Of a DNA stretch of 64,000 nt, positions 1 through 9,253 are shown piece by piece (the first letter of the stretch is position 1; each line of letters begins with the position of its first letter). The DNA is taken from positions 92,325 through 156,324 of the forward strand of contig MKRJ01000023.1 in NCBI GenBank assembly GCA_001896885.1. The letters run 5' to 3'. The position numbers were made by a program, and so were the translations under genes. A model generated the notes under the pieces. It had not been told where the DNA came from, did no database searches, and saw only the letters and a list, made by a program, of their open reading frames with translations. This DNA comes from Rhizobiales bacterium 65-79 (GTDB taxonomy: Bacteria > Pseudomonadota > Alphaproteobacteria > Rhizobiales > Rhizobiaceae).

Positions 1-1862
1 AGGACACGCTGTTCGAGCGTCGTGTTCAGCGTCTGGAGCGCGGCTTCGGCGCGGCGCCGCTCCGCCACCTCCCGCTCGGCTGCCTGCAGCAGCCGCGCAT
101 TGTCGATGGCGGTCGCCGCATGGCCGGCGACGCCGACCAGCAGCTCCTCGTGCTCGGGCAGGAATCTTCCCGGCTGGGAATGGCCGAAGAACAGGCCCCC
201 GATCACCTCGCCGGTACGCGAGGTGACGGGAACCGCCAGATAGGAGCGGACGGGCAGATGCCCTTTCGGCATGCCGTAATAGGGCGCGTTCTTGCCGTAA
301 CGGGGATCCTGGAGGATATCGTCCGAACGCACGACGCCCTCACCCCGGAAAGTCGGGCCGAAAACCGCCGTATTGCGGGGCATCGGGAATTTGGAGAACT
401 TCTCGCGCGGCACGCCCGAGAGCGTGTAGAGCATGTACGATTCGCCCTTGTCGTCGAAGACGTTGTAGAAAAAGGAGCCGAATTCGGCGCCGACCAGATC
501 GGTGCAGGCGTCGGTGGCGATCTGCACGATCTTTTCGAGTTCCAGCTCCGCCGCAAGCGCCGCGCCGGTGCGATTGAGGGTGGCGAACTTCCTCGTTTCC
601 CGCCGGATCGCGTTCTCGTTTTCGCGCGTCTCCGTGACGTCGACATTCACGCCGATCATGCCGACGAACTCGCGCCTCGGACCGAAGCGCGGCTGCGCGG
701 TCGACATCACCGTGCGATAGGCCCCGTCGGCCCGGCGCATCCGGATTTCGACGGTGAAGCCGGTGTGCGCCTTCATCGCCTTCTCGAACGGGCGAAGCTT
801 GCGCCTGTCCTCGGGATGGACGGTGGCTCCCCACTCGAATCCCTCGAGGCTTTCGCGGGAAACGCCCCAGAAGTTGCGTTGCGCGCGGTTGAGATAGACA
901 CATTTGCCGGTTTCGTCGCCCATCCACAGCATGACGGGCGCACGCTCCGCCACCGAGCGGAACCATCTCTCGCTCTCGCGCAGGGCGATCTCGACGCGTT
1001 TCTGCTCGGTGACGTCGTATCCCTGGATGAACACGCCGGTGACGGCGCCGTCGGAAAGGACGGGCTGGTAGATGAAATCGAGATATCTTTCCTCGAACGG
1101 CTCGCCGGCAGCGGAGCGCAGCCTGACCAGCGTGCCGCGGCCCACATGCGGCCTTCCGCTGCGATAGACCTGGTCGAGAAGCGTGACGAAACCCTGCTCG
1201 ACGACTTCCGGCAGCACCTCCTCCACGGGTTTGCCGAGCACCTCGCGATGGCCGACCAGCGTGCAATAGGCTTCGTTCGCCATCGAGAACACGTGCTTCG
1301 GGCCGGTAACCATCGCCATGAACCCGGGCGCCTGCTCGAACATGCGGCGCAATCCCTCGCGCTCGTCCCGCAGACTTCGCTGGGCGCGGATCTTGGCCGT
1401 CGTCTCGACCACGATCGCCATCACGCCGGCCGGCTTGCCCCTCTCGTCGAGCAGCGGCGAATAATCGAGATCGAGCCAGACGCTCTCGGGCTCGCCGTTG
1501 CGGTAGAGGATCAGTTCCTGGTCGCGGTAGGCGAGAGTGCCGCCGCCCAGGCCGACCTTCATGACGTTGTCGTTGAAATCGGCGACTTCCGGCCATGCCT
1601 CCCGGACCTTGCGGCCGAAGATGCCGGGATGCCGGCCGCCGGCGAAACGCGAATAGGCGTCGTTGTAGATCATCACGCCATCTTCGCCCCACAGCGTGAC
1701 AATGGGGACCGGCGAGCGCAGGATCAGCGAAACCGACGATTTCAGCGTCCCCGGCCATCCCTCGACGGGGCCGAGCGAAGTCGAACGCCAGTCGTATCCG
1801 GCAATGATCTCCGCCGCCTCCCCGCCCCCGGCGAGAAATGGCTGTGCAGATGCCTTCGTCAT
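1..1862 (-). CDS. PAS/GAF multi-sensor signal transduction protein, C-terminus cut by window edge
   Basis: The minus-strand frame is open from an ATG at 1862 to the window edge (about 620 codons). It reads as three PAS domains (about residues 15-120, 150-270 and 285-400) and a GAF domain (about 430-585). The first PAS begins with the [12 protein letters not shown] lead-in seen in rhizobial PAS kinases. After GAF comes a charged helical linker ([15 protein letters not shown]) that normally leads into a histidine kinase core, which would lie beyond position 1. It is probably a cytoplasmic sensor kinase, since no membrane segment is seen. The output domain is not in view, so a cyclase or other effector cannot be excluded. 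It is divergent from the HIT gene. Confidence 0.8.
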   Translation of the reverse strand, partial: MTKASAQPFLAGGGEAAEIIAGYDWRSTSLGPVEGWPGTLKSSVSLILRSPVPIVTLWGEDGVMIYNDAYSRFAGGRHPGIFGRKVREAWPEVADFNDNVMKVGLGGGTLAYRDQELILYRNGEPESVWLDLDYSPLLDERGKPAGVMAIVVETTAKIRAQRSLRDEREGLRRMFEQAPGFMAMVTGPKHVFSMANEAYCTLVGHREVLGKPVEEVLPEVVEQGFVTLLDQVYRSGRPHVGRGTLVRLRSAAGEPFEERYLDFIYQPVLSDGAVTGVFIQGYDVTEQKRVEIALRESERWFRSVAERAPVMLWMGDETGKCVYLNRAQRNFWGVSRESLEGFEWGATVHPEDRRKLRPFEKAMKAHTGFTVEIRMRRADGAYRTVMSTAQPRFGPRREFVGMIGVNVDVTETRENENAIRRETRKFATLNRTGAALAAELELEKIVQIATDACTDLVGAEFGSFFYNVFDDKGESYMLYTLSGVPREKFSKFPMPRNTAVFGPTFRGEGVVRSDDILQDPRYGKNAPYYGMPKGHLPVRSYLAVPVTSRTGEVIGGLFFGHSQPGRFLPEHEELLVGVAGHAATAIDNARLLQAAEREVAERRRAEAALQTLNTTLEQRV

Positions 1863-2114
1863 GTACGGCGTTCCCCCCAAACGGATACGTAAACGCCGCA
1901 GCCATCGGCCGGGTTCCGGCGTCGCCGACGCAAATCACGCGCGGCGACACGGGGCGGATTTTCCGGCGAGCGCTACGTTCCGTTCACTCCAGCCGATCTT
2001 CCGCCATGTGCGGTCCGCTTGCAACTTCGGTGGACGCTTTGCGCTCGAAAGAGAAATGAACCGCTTGCGGGCCGGACGCGCCCATTCTAGCCTTGCCTAA
2101 AGAGGGAAGCGACC

Positions 2115-2546
2115 ATGCTGGAGGTCAAGACGGCCGGCTTCGAGCTCGACCGGAGGCTCGAGGCCGATACGAGGCACGTGATGTGGCTGGGGCTCTGCGA
2201 ACTCCGCCTCATGGACGACCGCCGTTGGCCGTGGCTGGTGCTGGTGCCGCAGCGGCGCGGCGCTGTCGAAATCCACGACATGACGCCGCTCGACCAGACC
2301 TTGCTCATCTTCGAGACGAACATGGTGGCCGAGACATTGGAGGACGTGACCCGCTGCACCAAGATCAACACCGGCGCGCTCGGCAACATCGTGCGCCAGC
2401 TTCACGTCCATGTCGTCGCCCGCTCGGAAGGCGATCCGAACTGGCCGGGCCCGGTCTGGGGCCATGGCCAGCGCGAGCCGTACAGGCGCGAGGACGCCCA
2501 CCGATTCGCCGACCGCATCGTTTCGGCTCTCTCGCCGAAACGATAA
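2115..2546 (+). CDS. HIT family protein
   Basis: A 143-residue protein of the histidine-triad superfamily, which hydrolyses or transfers nucleotides from AMP-type conjugates. The active-site motif is QLHVHVVAR near residues 95-103: the first triad histidine is Gln, a form often seen in alphaproteobacterial HIT proteins, and the following HVH core is intact. A purine-rich ribosome binding site (agaggga) sits about 8 bases before the ATG. nudC follows after 27 bp, so the two nucleotide-cleanup enzymes are probably co-transcribed. The substrate is not predictable. Confidence 0.88.
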   Translation: MLEVKTAGFELDRRLEADTRHVMWLGLCELRLMDDRRWPWLVLVPQRRGAVEIHDMTPLDQTLLIFETNMVAETLEDVTRCTKINTGALGNIVRQLHVHVVARSEGDPNWPGPVWGHGQREPYRREDAHRFADRIVSALSPKR

Positions 2547-2573
2547 GCGCGCAACTTCCCCACAGGAACGACG

Positions 2574-3512
2574 ATGCCCCTTCGCCTCTTCGACGCGCCC
2601 CTGCGCGAGCCCAGCCAGTTCGTCGGCTTCTCCGGCAACGATCTCGACCGGCAGTCCGAAAACCGCAACGAGGAAAGCCTGGCCGAAGCGCTTGCGCATC
2701 CGACGGCGCGGCTGATGCTGATGCGCGGTGGGCGCGCCTATCTCAAGATGAAGGAGAACGGCTTCGATCCGCATTTCACGCCTCGTGAAGCCGACACGCT
2801 CGGCGCGCGGCTGGAATTCTCGGTCCTGCTCGGCTTCGATGCCGAGGGGCCGCGGATTGCCGCTCCGGCAGGGATCGAGCCTGAGGATCTGCCGCCCGCG
2901 ATCAAGGCGATCGATTACCGCTCGGTCTATATACAGGGGCTTATCGCCCCGGCCGATCTCGGCGCGCTGGCGCAGGGCGCCTCGCTGCTCGCCTGGCATT
3001 CGAGCCACCGTTTCTGCTCGAAATGCGGTCATCAAAGCGAGATGCGCCATGGCGGCTATCGGCGCGTCTGCCCGAATTGCGGCGCCGAGCACTTTCCGCG
3101 CACCGACCCGGTGGCGATCATGCTGGCGGTCAGGGACGACAAGTGCCTGCTCGGCCGCAGCCCGCGTTTCCAGCCCGGCATGTATTCCTGCCTCGCCGGC
3201 TTCATCGAGCCCGGCGAAACGATCGAGAACGCGGTGCGCCGCGAGACGCTGGAGGAAGCCGGCATCCGGCTCGGCCGCGTCGTCTATCAGGCGAGCCAGC
3301 CCTGGCCGTTCCCCTATTCGCTGATGATCGGCTGCTACGGCGAGGCGTTGAACGAGGACATCCATCCCGACCTCAACGAACTGGAGGATTGCCGCTGGTT
3401 CTCACGCGATGAAGTCCGCGCCATCATCGCCGGGAAGCACGAGACCGGCATCACCGTCCCGCCGCCCGGCGCCATCGCCAGCCACCTGATCCGCACCTGG
3501 GCGGAGGAATAA
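2574..3512 (+). CDS. nudC: NAD(+)/NADH pyrophosphatase (Nudix hydrolase)
   Basis: NudC hydrolyses NADH/NAD+ to NMN(H) and AMP, and in E. coli also removes NAD caps from RNA. The 312-residue protein shows a zinc ribbon near residues 145-170 (CSKCG ... CPNCG), a Nudix box near residues 205-227 (GFIEPGETIENAVRRETLEE), and the NudC-specific SQPWPFPYS motif just after it. Length fits the longer alphaproteobacterial NudC proteins. It lies 27 bp behind the HIT gene and probably shares its transcript. Confidence 0.95.
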   Translation: MPLRLFDAPLREPSQFVGFSGNDLDRQSENRNEESLAEALAHPTARLMLMRGGRAYLKMKENGFDPHFTPREADTLGARLEFSVLLGFDAEGPRIAAPAGIEPEDLPPAIKAIDYRSVYIQGLIAPADLGALAQGASLLAWHSSHRFCSKCGHQSEMRHGGYRRVCPNCGAEHFPRTDPVAIMLAVRDDKCLLGRSPRFQPGMYSCLAGFIEPGETIENAVRRETLEEAGIRLGRVVYQASQPWPFPYSLMIGCYGEALNEDIHPDLNELEDCRWFSRDEVRAIIAGKHETGITVPPPGAIASHLIRTWAEE

Positions 3513-3543
3513 GGGCAAACCGCAAGGCTTCAGTGGGAAGGCC

Positions 3544-3583
3544 CGCTCTTGCCACACAAAATTTTTCTTGTGTGGCAAGAGCG
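3544..3583. repeat. Palindrome copy 1 upstream of nucleotidyltransferase
   Basis: Perfect inverted repeat: 16-base arms (3544-3559 and 3568-3583) around the 8-base centre aatttttc. Its inner 30 bases (ttgccacacaa / centre / ttgtgtggcaa) recur exactly at 3596-3625. The T-run is in the loop rather than after the stem, so it does not look like a Rho-independent terminator. It may be an operator or a dispersed palindromic element. Confidence 0.9.
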
Positions 3584-3595
3584 AAAATGATAGTT

Positions 3596-3625
3596 TTGCC
3601 ACACAAAATTTTTCTTGTGTGGCAA
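3596..3625. repeat. Palindrome copy 2 upstream of nucleotidyltransferase
   Basis: Second exact copy of the 11-base-arm palindrome: arms 3596-3606 and 3615-3625, with the same 8-base centre aatttttc at 3607-3614. It ends 6 bases before the probable ATG at 3632. With copy 1 it forms a tandem pair whose centres are 47 bp apart, a layout that suits paired operator sites. Confidence 0.9.
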
Positions 3626-3631
3626 CCGAAA

Positions 3632-4669
3632 ATGACCATCCAGTTCCGCCGCCATTCGCCGACAGCGCAAGCGGCTTATCACGATCTCGTCTCATTGCTG
3701 CTGGACGACGCCGCTGCGGATATAAGAGGTACGCCGACCGCCCGCGAACGCAACGGACGCCTCTACTGGTACGATCGTCAGCGGATCGGCAACGAGATTC
3801 ACGAGCGCTATCTTGGGGATGATTCCCAAGAATTGCGGGTCCGCCTCGACCAATATCAGGCCCTGAAAGAGCAACGCGAAGAACGCCGCCGCGAACGGGC
3901 CAGGCTGGTTCGGCTGCTTCGGGGCGAGCGATTCGCGGGTACGGACGGTACCACCGGCAGCCTGCTCGCGGCACTGGCGAGGACGGGTCTTTTCCGCCTA
4001 GGCGGGGTGCTGGTCGGCACCAACGCATTCAGGAACTATGAGGGGGAACTCGGCCTGCGGCTGACGCTCGATCAGGCCGCGATGACCAATGACATCGACA
4101 TCGCAAGTTTCGAAAAGTTGTCGCTGGCGCTCGGCGAAACCGTCATGCCCACGATCGAAGGCGTACTCGCAGGCTTCGACTTCGCCTCGGTCCCAAGCCT
4201 CGACGCCGGCAAGGTATGGCGCTGGCGCCAGTCGCGCAGCGAGACGCTGGTCGAGTTCCTGACGCCCTCTTTCAACGACAAGGAAGAATTGCGCCAGCTC
4301 GCTGCCCTCGGCGTTTCCGCCCAGTCGCTTCATTTCCTGAACTTCCTCATTTCGGGACCCATCCAGGCGGCCGCCGTCTATCGCGACGGCGTCCTCATCC
4401 GGATCCCCCGTCCGGAACGCTACGCGATCCATAAGCTGATCGTCGCCGATCGCCGGCGCGAAGGCCCGGACAGCATCAAATCCCGGAAGGATCTGATGCA
4501 GGCCGAAATTCTCATGGCCGTATTGGCGCAGGATCGTCCCACCGATCTCGAAGAAGCTTATGAGGATGCGATGTCGCGCGGGCCGCGATGGCGGGAGCGG
4601 ATCGAAAGAAGTCTTGGTCGCTCGCCGGAAGCCGCAAGGCTTATCGAGGCCGTGCAGCACCGGGAATAG
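3632..4669 (+). CDS. Nucleotidyltransferase-like protein (GSU2053 / NTP_transf_8 type)
   Basis: A 345-residue protein with an N-terminal basic helical part (EQREERRRERARL) and a nucleotidyltransferase-fold core: GGVLVGTNAFRNYEG supplies the G-T-N stretch and TNDIDIA the paired metal-binding aspartates. This matches the solitary predicted nucleotidyltransferases named after GSU2053. The substrate is unknown; related folds include the AbiE-type toxins. The frame stays open upstream, so ATG 3587 (inside the palindrome region) is an alternative start. I prefer 3632 because earlier starts would translate the palindromes. No partner gene is adjacent. Confidence 0.72.
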   Translation: MTIQFRRHSPTAQAAYHDLVSLLLDDAAADIRGTPTARERNGRLYWYDRQRIGNEIHERYLGDDSQELRVRLDQYQALKEQREERRRERARLVRLLRGERFAGTDGTTGSLLAALARTGLFRLGGVLVGTNAFRNYEGELGLRLTLDQAAMTNDIDIASFEKLSLALGETVMPTIEGVLAGFDFASVPSLDAGKVWRWRQSRSETLVEFLTPSFNDKEELRQLAALGVSAQSLHFLNFLISGPIQAAAVYRDGVLIRIPRPERYAIHKLIVADRRREGPDSIKSRKDLMQAEILMAVLAQDRPTDLEEAYEDAMSRGPRWRERIERSLGRSPEAARLIEAVQHRE

Positions 4670-4687
4670 CGGATTTGTCCCTGCTTC

Positions 4688-5554
4688 TCAGTCGTCCTCG
4701 CTCTGCGTGGCGCGGAAGGGATGCGCGGCATAGACGCCGAGAATGCGTACCTCACGCGAGAAGAAGCCGAGTTCCTCCAGCGCCAGCGCCACGTTCGGAT
4801 CGTCCGGATGGCCCTCGATATCGGCGTAGAACTGGGTGGAGAAGAACTTGCCGCCGAGCTGATAGCTTTCGAGCTTGGTCATGTTGACGCCGTTGGTGGC
4901 GAAACCGCCCATGGCCTTGTAGAGCGCGGCGGGCACGTTGCGGACGCGGAAGACGAAGGTGGTCATCATCTTCTCGGCCGGATCGGTCCGCGCCGCCCAA
5001 TGCTTCTCCTTCGACAGGACGACGAAGCGGGTGACGTTGTTGTCCGTGTCCTCGACGTTCTCCGCCACGATGTCGAGATGGTAGAGGTCCGCGGCGAGCC
5101 GCGGGGCGAGCGCCGCCTTGGCCGGATCGCCCTCCTCGGAGACGAGGCGCGCCGCGCCCGCCGTATCGCCGGCCACCACCGGTTTCCAGCGATGCTTGCG
5201 GATGACCTTGCGGCACTGCCCGAGCGCATGGATATGGCTGTAGACGGATCTGATCCCCTCCATCCTGGCGCCGGGCAGCACCATCAACTGAAAGTGGATG
5301 GGCAGGAAATACTCGGCGACGATGTGCAGCCGCGATTCGGGCAGCAGATGGTGGATGTCGGCGACGCGCCCGGCGATCGTGTTCTCGATCGGGATCATGG
5401 CGAGGTCCGCCTTGCCGCTCTCCACCGCGATGAAGGCGTCCTCGAAGGTCGGGCAGGGCAGCGGCTCCATCGACGGATACATGTCGCGGCTGGCCGTGTC
5501 GGAATTGGCGCCCGGCTCGCCCTGGAAGGCGATGAGGTTGGTCTTTTCAGCCAT
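4688..5554 (-). CDS. pheA: Prephenate dehydratase
   Basis: Converts prephenate to phenylpyruvate in phenylalanine synthesis. The 288-residue monofunctional protein has the dehydratase fold in residues 1-190, with the TRF catalytic triad of residues in NNVTRFVVLS, and a C-terminal ACT domain (about 200-275) for feedback by phenylalanine. The usual ESRP effector motif reads ESYQ in this protein, a form I associate with alphaproteobacterial PheA. It starts 3 bp after the kdsB stop, so the two are one transcription unit read leftward. Confidence 0.95.
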   Translation of the reverse strand: MAEKTNLIAFQGEPGANSDTASRDMYPSMEPLPCPTFEDAFIAVESGKADLAMIPIENTIAGRVADIHHLLPESRLHIVAEYFLPIHFQLMVLPGARMEGIRSVYSHIHALGQCRKVIRKHRWKPVVAGDTAGAARLVSEEGDPAKAALAPRLAADLYHLDIVAENVEDTDNNVTRFVVLSKEKHWAARTDPAEKMMTTFVFRVRNVPAALYKAMGGFATNGVNMTKLESYQLGGKFFSTQFYADIEGHPDDPNVALALEELGFFSREVRILGVYAAHPFRATQSEDD

Positions 5555-5557
5555 GGT

Positions 5558-6298
5558 TCAAAAGCCTTTGCGGGAAGAAAGCATTTCGCGGGCGCGCTCA
5601 AGATCGTCCGGCGTATCGACGCCGAGCGGCACCGTCGCCACGATCGCCGCATCGATGCGCATGCCGGCTTCCAGTGCGCGGAGCTGCTCCAGCCGCTCGC
5701 GCCTTTCGAGCGGAGACGGCGCCAGGGACACGAAGCGCTCGAGCGCCCCCCGGCGATAGGCGTAGAGCCCGATATGATGATAGAGCGGCCCCTCGCCCCA
5801 GGGGGCGGTTGCGCGGGTGAAGTAGAGCGCCCTCAGCCGGTCGGCGGAAAGCGGCGAGCCGACGATCTTGACCACGTTCGGGTTGGTCTTCTCTTCCTCG
5901 CGGACGATCTCCACGCCGAGGGTGGCGATATCGACGTCCGGATCGGCGAGCGGCGCGACCGAAGCGGCGATCGTGGCGGGGTCGATGGTCGGCAGGTCGC
6001 CCTGGACGTTGACGACCGTTTCGATCGCGCCGGAACTGTCGAGCGCGACCAGGGCCTCATGGATGCGATCCGACCCCGACTGGTGGTCCGCCCTCGTCAT
6101 CACCGCCTCGAAGCCGTGCGCAACGACCGAATCGGCGACCTCCCGCGTGTCGGTCGCGACGACGACACGGCCGAGCCCGCTTTCCATGGCCCGCGCCGCG
6201 ACATGCACGATCATCGGCTTTCCGGCGATGTCGGCCAGCGGCTTGCCCGGCAGCCTGGTCGACGCCATGCGGGCCGGAATGAGGATGAGGATGGACAT
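5558..6298 (-). CDS. kdsB: 3-deoxy-manno-octulosonate cytidylyltransferase (CMP-Kdo synthetase)
   Basis: Activates Kdo with CTP for lipopolysaccharide core synthesis. The N-terminus reads [19 protein letters not shown], the nucleotide-binding signature of KdsB, followed by [15 protein letters not shown]. The start at 6298 gives 246 residues, the normal family length; the frame could be extended 15 codons upstream to 6343, but those residues do not look like the family N-terminus. First gene of the kdsB-pheA unit, divergent from the cytochrome gene over about 210 bp. Confidence 0.95.
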   Translation of the reverse strand: MSILILIPARMASTRLPGKPLADIAGKPMIVHVAARAMESGLGRVVVATDTREVADSVVAHGFEAVMTRADHQSGSDRIHEALVALDSSGAIETVVNVQGDLPTIDPATIAASVAPLADPDVDIATLGVEIVREEEKTNPNVVKIVGSPLSADRLRALYFTRATAPWGEGPLYHHIGLYAYRRGALERFVSLAPSPLERRERLEQLRALEAGMRIDAAIVATVPLGVDTPDDLERAREMLSSRKGF

Positions 6299-6508
6299 GG
6301 AGGCGACAAAATTCCCCTGAAACGGGCGCCGGGAAAGTGGCAAAACGTCTCACTCGAAAGCGCCCTTATAGGTGTTGCAACGGGGAAGCAAAAGACCTAG
6401 TTTTCCGCGCGATTTGGACGGCTCCGGAGGGGAATTCGGGAACGCCGGCGCAAACCGGACCGGCCTATTTTCCCGCACTGGCCGCGAAAGATGGAGCCTT
6501 AGGGGCGT

Positions 6509-7192
6509 ATGGACTCTTTTGAATACAACAAGATTATCGGCGCACTCCTCGGGACGGTATTCGTCATTTTCTCGATCTCGCTGGTTTCGGACTCCCTGTT
6601 CTATTCGCCGAATCCGGAGAAGCCCGGCTACGCGATAAAGGCCGAGGAAGCACCGGCCGCCGCCGGCAGCGAGAAGAAGGAAAACCCCGCCAAGGCGCCG
6701 ATCGCGCCGCTGCTCGCCAAGGCCGACGTGCAGAAGGGCGCGTCGATCTTCAAGCGTTGCGAAGCCTGCCATGACGGCACCAAGGGCGGCCCGAACAAGG
6801 TCGGCCCGAACCTCTGGGGCGTCGTCGGGCGTCCGATCGCCTCGCATCCGGGCTACAGCTATTCTGCCGCGATGAAAGACTTCTCCGATGGCGGCAAGAA
6901 GCATTGGGACTACCAGCTCATCAGCGAGTTCATCACCAAGCCGAAGGCGGAGGTGCCCGGCACCGCGATGGGCTTCGCCGGCCTCGACAAAATCGAGGAA
7001 CGCGCCGACGTGATCGCCTATCTGCGCTCGCTCTCCGACAATCCCGAGCCGCTGCCCTCGCCCGAGGCCGCCAAGCCGGCCGCCGACGCGGGGGGCGCGG
7101 CAGCGAAGCCGGCGGAGGGCGCAAAGCCCGCCGACAACGCCGCCAAGCCCGCGGACAACGCCCAGAAGCCGTCGGAAGCACCGAAGCAGTAG
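6509..7192 (+). CDS. cycM: Membrane-anchored cytochrome c (CycM type)
   Basis: A 227-residue class I cytochrome c. Residues 9-30 form an uncleaved N-terminal membrane anchor, residues 35-65 an Ala/Pro/Lys linker, and the haem domain follows with the CEACH attachment motif (about residue 84) and a probable distal Met in GTAMGFAGL. Family members carry electrons between the bc1 complex and cytochrome c oxidase at the periplasmic face. The C-terminal 50 residues are a low-complexity Ala/Lys/Pro tail with AKPADNA repeats, longer than in typical CycM. A terminator follows. Confidence 0.88.
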   Translation: MDSFEYNKIIGALLGTVFVIFSISLVSDSLFYSPNPEKPGYAIKAEEAPAAAGSEKKENPAKAPIAPLLAKADVQKGASIFKRCEACHDGTKGGPNKVGPNLWGVVGRPIASHPGYSYSAAMKDFSDGGKKHWDYQLISEFITKPKAEVPGTAMGFAGLDKIEERADVIAYLRSLSDNPEPLPSPEAAKPAADAGGAAAKPAEGAKPADNAAKPADNAQKPSEAPKQ

Positions 7193-7214
7193 GCATTGCC
7201 GCAATCGGAACATG

Positions 7215-7240
7215 AAAGCCGGGTTCAGCCCGGCTTTTTT
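7215..7240 (+). terminator. Rho-independent terminator after cytochrome gene
   Basis: Perfect 9-bp stem (aaagccggg / cccggcttt) with a 5-base loop at 7224-7228, followed by a T tract to 7240. It lies 23 bp after the cytochrome stop and separates it from the yej operon. Confidence 0.9.
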
Positions 7241-7354
7241 GTGAGCGGCGCGGAGAGGACGCATTGACGGCCGGCGCGGAATGTCGGTTCATCCGGCTGG
7301 ACTTTCCTCGTCCCGGCCCAACTTTGACCAAGGCAAACGGCCAAAGGATATGAG

Positions 7355-9253
7355 ATGAAAATCGCGCGACGGACATTCCTCGGAGGATCGCTTGCGACGC
7401 TGTTGCCAGTCCCCGCGAGCTTGACGGCCCTGGGCGTTGCCCGGGCGCAGGGCGAGACGGCGGAATGGCGTTCGTCCTCCTCGCTGGTGCGGCCTTCGAA
7501 ATATGGCGACACCTTCGCGCATTACGACTACGTCAACCCGAACGCCCCCAAGGGCGGCGAGACGAGCTCCGTCGCCATCGGCACCTACGACAGCTTCAAT
7601 CCGTTCATCGTAAGGGGCACGCCCGGCGCCAGGCTCACCTATTTCGGCGGCGATCTCTACGACACCCTGATGAAGCAGGCGACGGACGAGCCCGGCGTCA
7701 GCCACGCGCTGATCGCCGAGGCCTTCAAATTCCCCGACGACTATTCGTCGGCCACTTACCGCCTCGACCCGAAGGCGCGCTGGCACGACGGCAAGCCCAT
7801 CACCGCGGAAGACGTGGTCTGGTCGTTCCAGTTCCTGAAGGCCAACAGCCCGCTTTACACCCGCTATTTCGCCAATGTCACGGAAGCGGCCGCAAATGGG
7901 GACGGCGAGGTGGAATTCCGCTTCAACCAGAAGGGAAACCGCGAGCTTCCCCACATCATGGGCGACCTCGTGGTGCTGCCGAAGCACTGGTGGGAAGGCG
8001 CGGACGCTTCCGGGAAGAAGCGCGACGCCACGGCGCCCACGCTGGAGCCGCCACTCGGCTCCGGCCCGTACAGGATCACCACTTTCAGGGCCGGCTCGGA
8101 AATCGTCTGGGAACGGGTCAAGGATTACTGGGCGGCCGAACTCGGCGTGAACGCCGGCCGCAACAATGTCGACCGAAAGAAATATATCTACTTCCGCGAC
8201 GAGAACGCCGCCTGGGAAGCCTTCACCAAGGGCGGCTACGACGATTTCCGGGTCGAAAACAGCTCGCGGCGTTGGGCGACCGGCTACGATTTTCCCGCCT
8301 TCAAGGAAGGCGACGTGATCAAACACGAATACCCGGTCACCGCGGGCAAGCCCATGCAGTGCTTCGTCATGAACATGCGGCGGGCGCAATTCCAGGATCG
8401 GCGCGTGCGCGAGGCCCTGACCTGGGCGTTCGATTTCGAGGACATGAACCGGACGCTGTTCTACAATTCCTACAAGCGCACCCAATCCTATTTCCAGGGC
8501 ACGGAGCTGGCCTCCCGCGGCCTGCCCGAAGGCAAGGAACTGGAAATCCTGAACACGGTGAAGGACCAGGTGCCGCCGGAGGTCTTCACCAAGGCATTCA
8601 CTCTGCCGGTCTACGACACGCCGCAGTCCGAGCGAACGAATCTGCGCCAGGCCTCCGATCTTCTCAAACAAGCAGGATGGCAGCCCAAGGGACGCGCCCT
8701 GGTGAACGGCAAGGGCGAACAGTTCACGATCGTCTTCCTTGGCCGGGATTCCTCGGATGAACGCATCGCCGGTCCGTTCATCAATAACCTGCGCAAGCTC
8801 GGCATCAACGCCAGCCTGCGCATCGTGGATGTGAGCCAGTATATCAACCGCGTGCGCGCCTTCGATTTCGACATCGTGACCACAGGGTTCCAGCAGTCCG
8901 AGTCGCCCGGCAACGAACAGCGTGATTTCTGGTCGTCGGCGGCGGCGGATGCGCCGGGGTCGCGCAACCTCATGGGCATCAAGAACCCGGCCGTCGACAA
9001 GCTGGTCGACCGCGTGATCTTCACCAAGGACCGCGACGACCTCGTTGCCGCGACACGCGCGCTCGACCGGGTGTTACTCTGGAACTATTATGTCGTTCCG
9101 CAATGGTATTCGCCCGGCCTCCGCATCGCATACTGGAACAAGTTCGGCATTCCCGAGAAGCAGCCCGGCTATACTGGCGTCGATTTCGATTCCTGGTGGA
9201 TCGATGAGGACAAGGCGGCGGCATTGGCCAAGAAATACAAGAGCCAGAACTGA
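7355..9253 (+). CDS. yejA: Extracellular solute-binding protein of peptide ABC transporter (YejA-like, copy 1)
   Basis: A 632-residue periplasmic binding protein of family 5 (SBP_bac_5), the group containing YejA of the microcin C/oligopeptide transporter. The N-terminus has a twin-arginine-like signal (ARRTFLGG then a hydrophobic run and an A-x-A site near residue 30). HYDYVNPNAPKGG near residue 50 is typical of YejA. It opens a yejA-yejA-yejB-yejE-yejF operon and its stop overlaps the next start (TGATG at 9251-9255). Confidence 0.9.
   Translation: MKIARRTFLGGSLATLLPVPASLTALGVARAQGETAEWRSSSSLVRPSKYGDTFAHYDYVNPNAPKGGETSSVAIGTYDSFNPFIVRGTPGARLTYFGGDLYDTLMKQATDEPGVSHALIAEAFKFPDDYSSATYRLDPKARWHDGKPITAEDVVWSFQFLKANSPLYTRYFANVTEAAANGDGEVEFRFNQKGNRELPHIMGDLVVLPKHWWEGADASGKKRDATAPTLEPPLGSGPYRITTFRAGSEIVWERVKDYWAAELGVNAGRNNVDRKKYIYFRDENAAWEAFTKGGYDDFRVENSSRRWATGYDFPAFKEGDVIKHEYPVTAGKPMQCFVMNMRRAQFQDRRVREALTWAFDFEDMNRTLFYNSYKRTQSYFQGTELASRGLPEGKELEILNTVKDQVPPEVFTKAFTLPVYDTPQSERTNLRQASDLLKQAGWQPKGRALVNGKGEQFTIVFLGRDSSDERIAGPFINNLRKLGINASLRIVDVSQYINRVRAFDFDIVTTGFQQSESPGNEQRDFWSSAAADAPGSRNLMGIKNPAVDKLVDRVIFTKDRDDLVAATRALDRVLLWNYYVVPQWYSPGLRIAYWNKFGIPEKQPGYTGVDFDSWWIDEDKAAALAKKYKSQN

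Noticed and set aside
120..1892. 590-codon plus-strand frame opposite the sensor kinase
   Set aside because: Composition is shadow-like (His/Arg/Asp-rich without motifs), while the minus frame gives clear PAS and GAF domains.
3544..3625. Twin palindromes as Rho-independent terminators for nudC
   Set aside because: The T run is in the loop and no T tract follows either stem.
3533..3631. Extended N-terminus of the nucleotidyltransferase through both palindromes
   Set aside because: The extra residues are translations of the palindromes and do not resemble the family start; ATG 3632 is preferred, with 3587 kept as an alternative.
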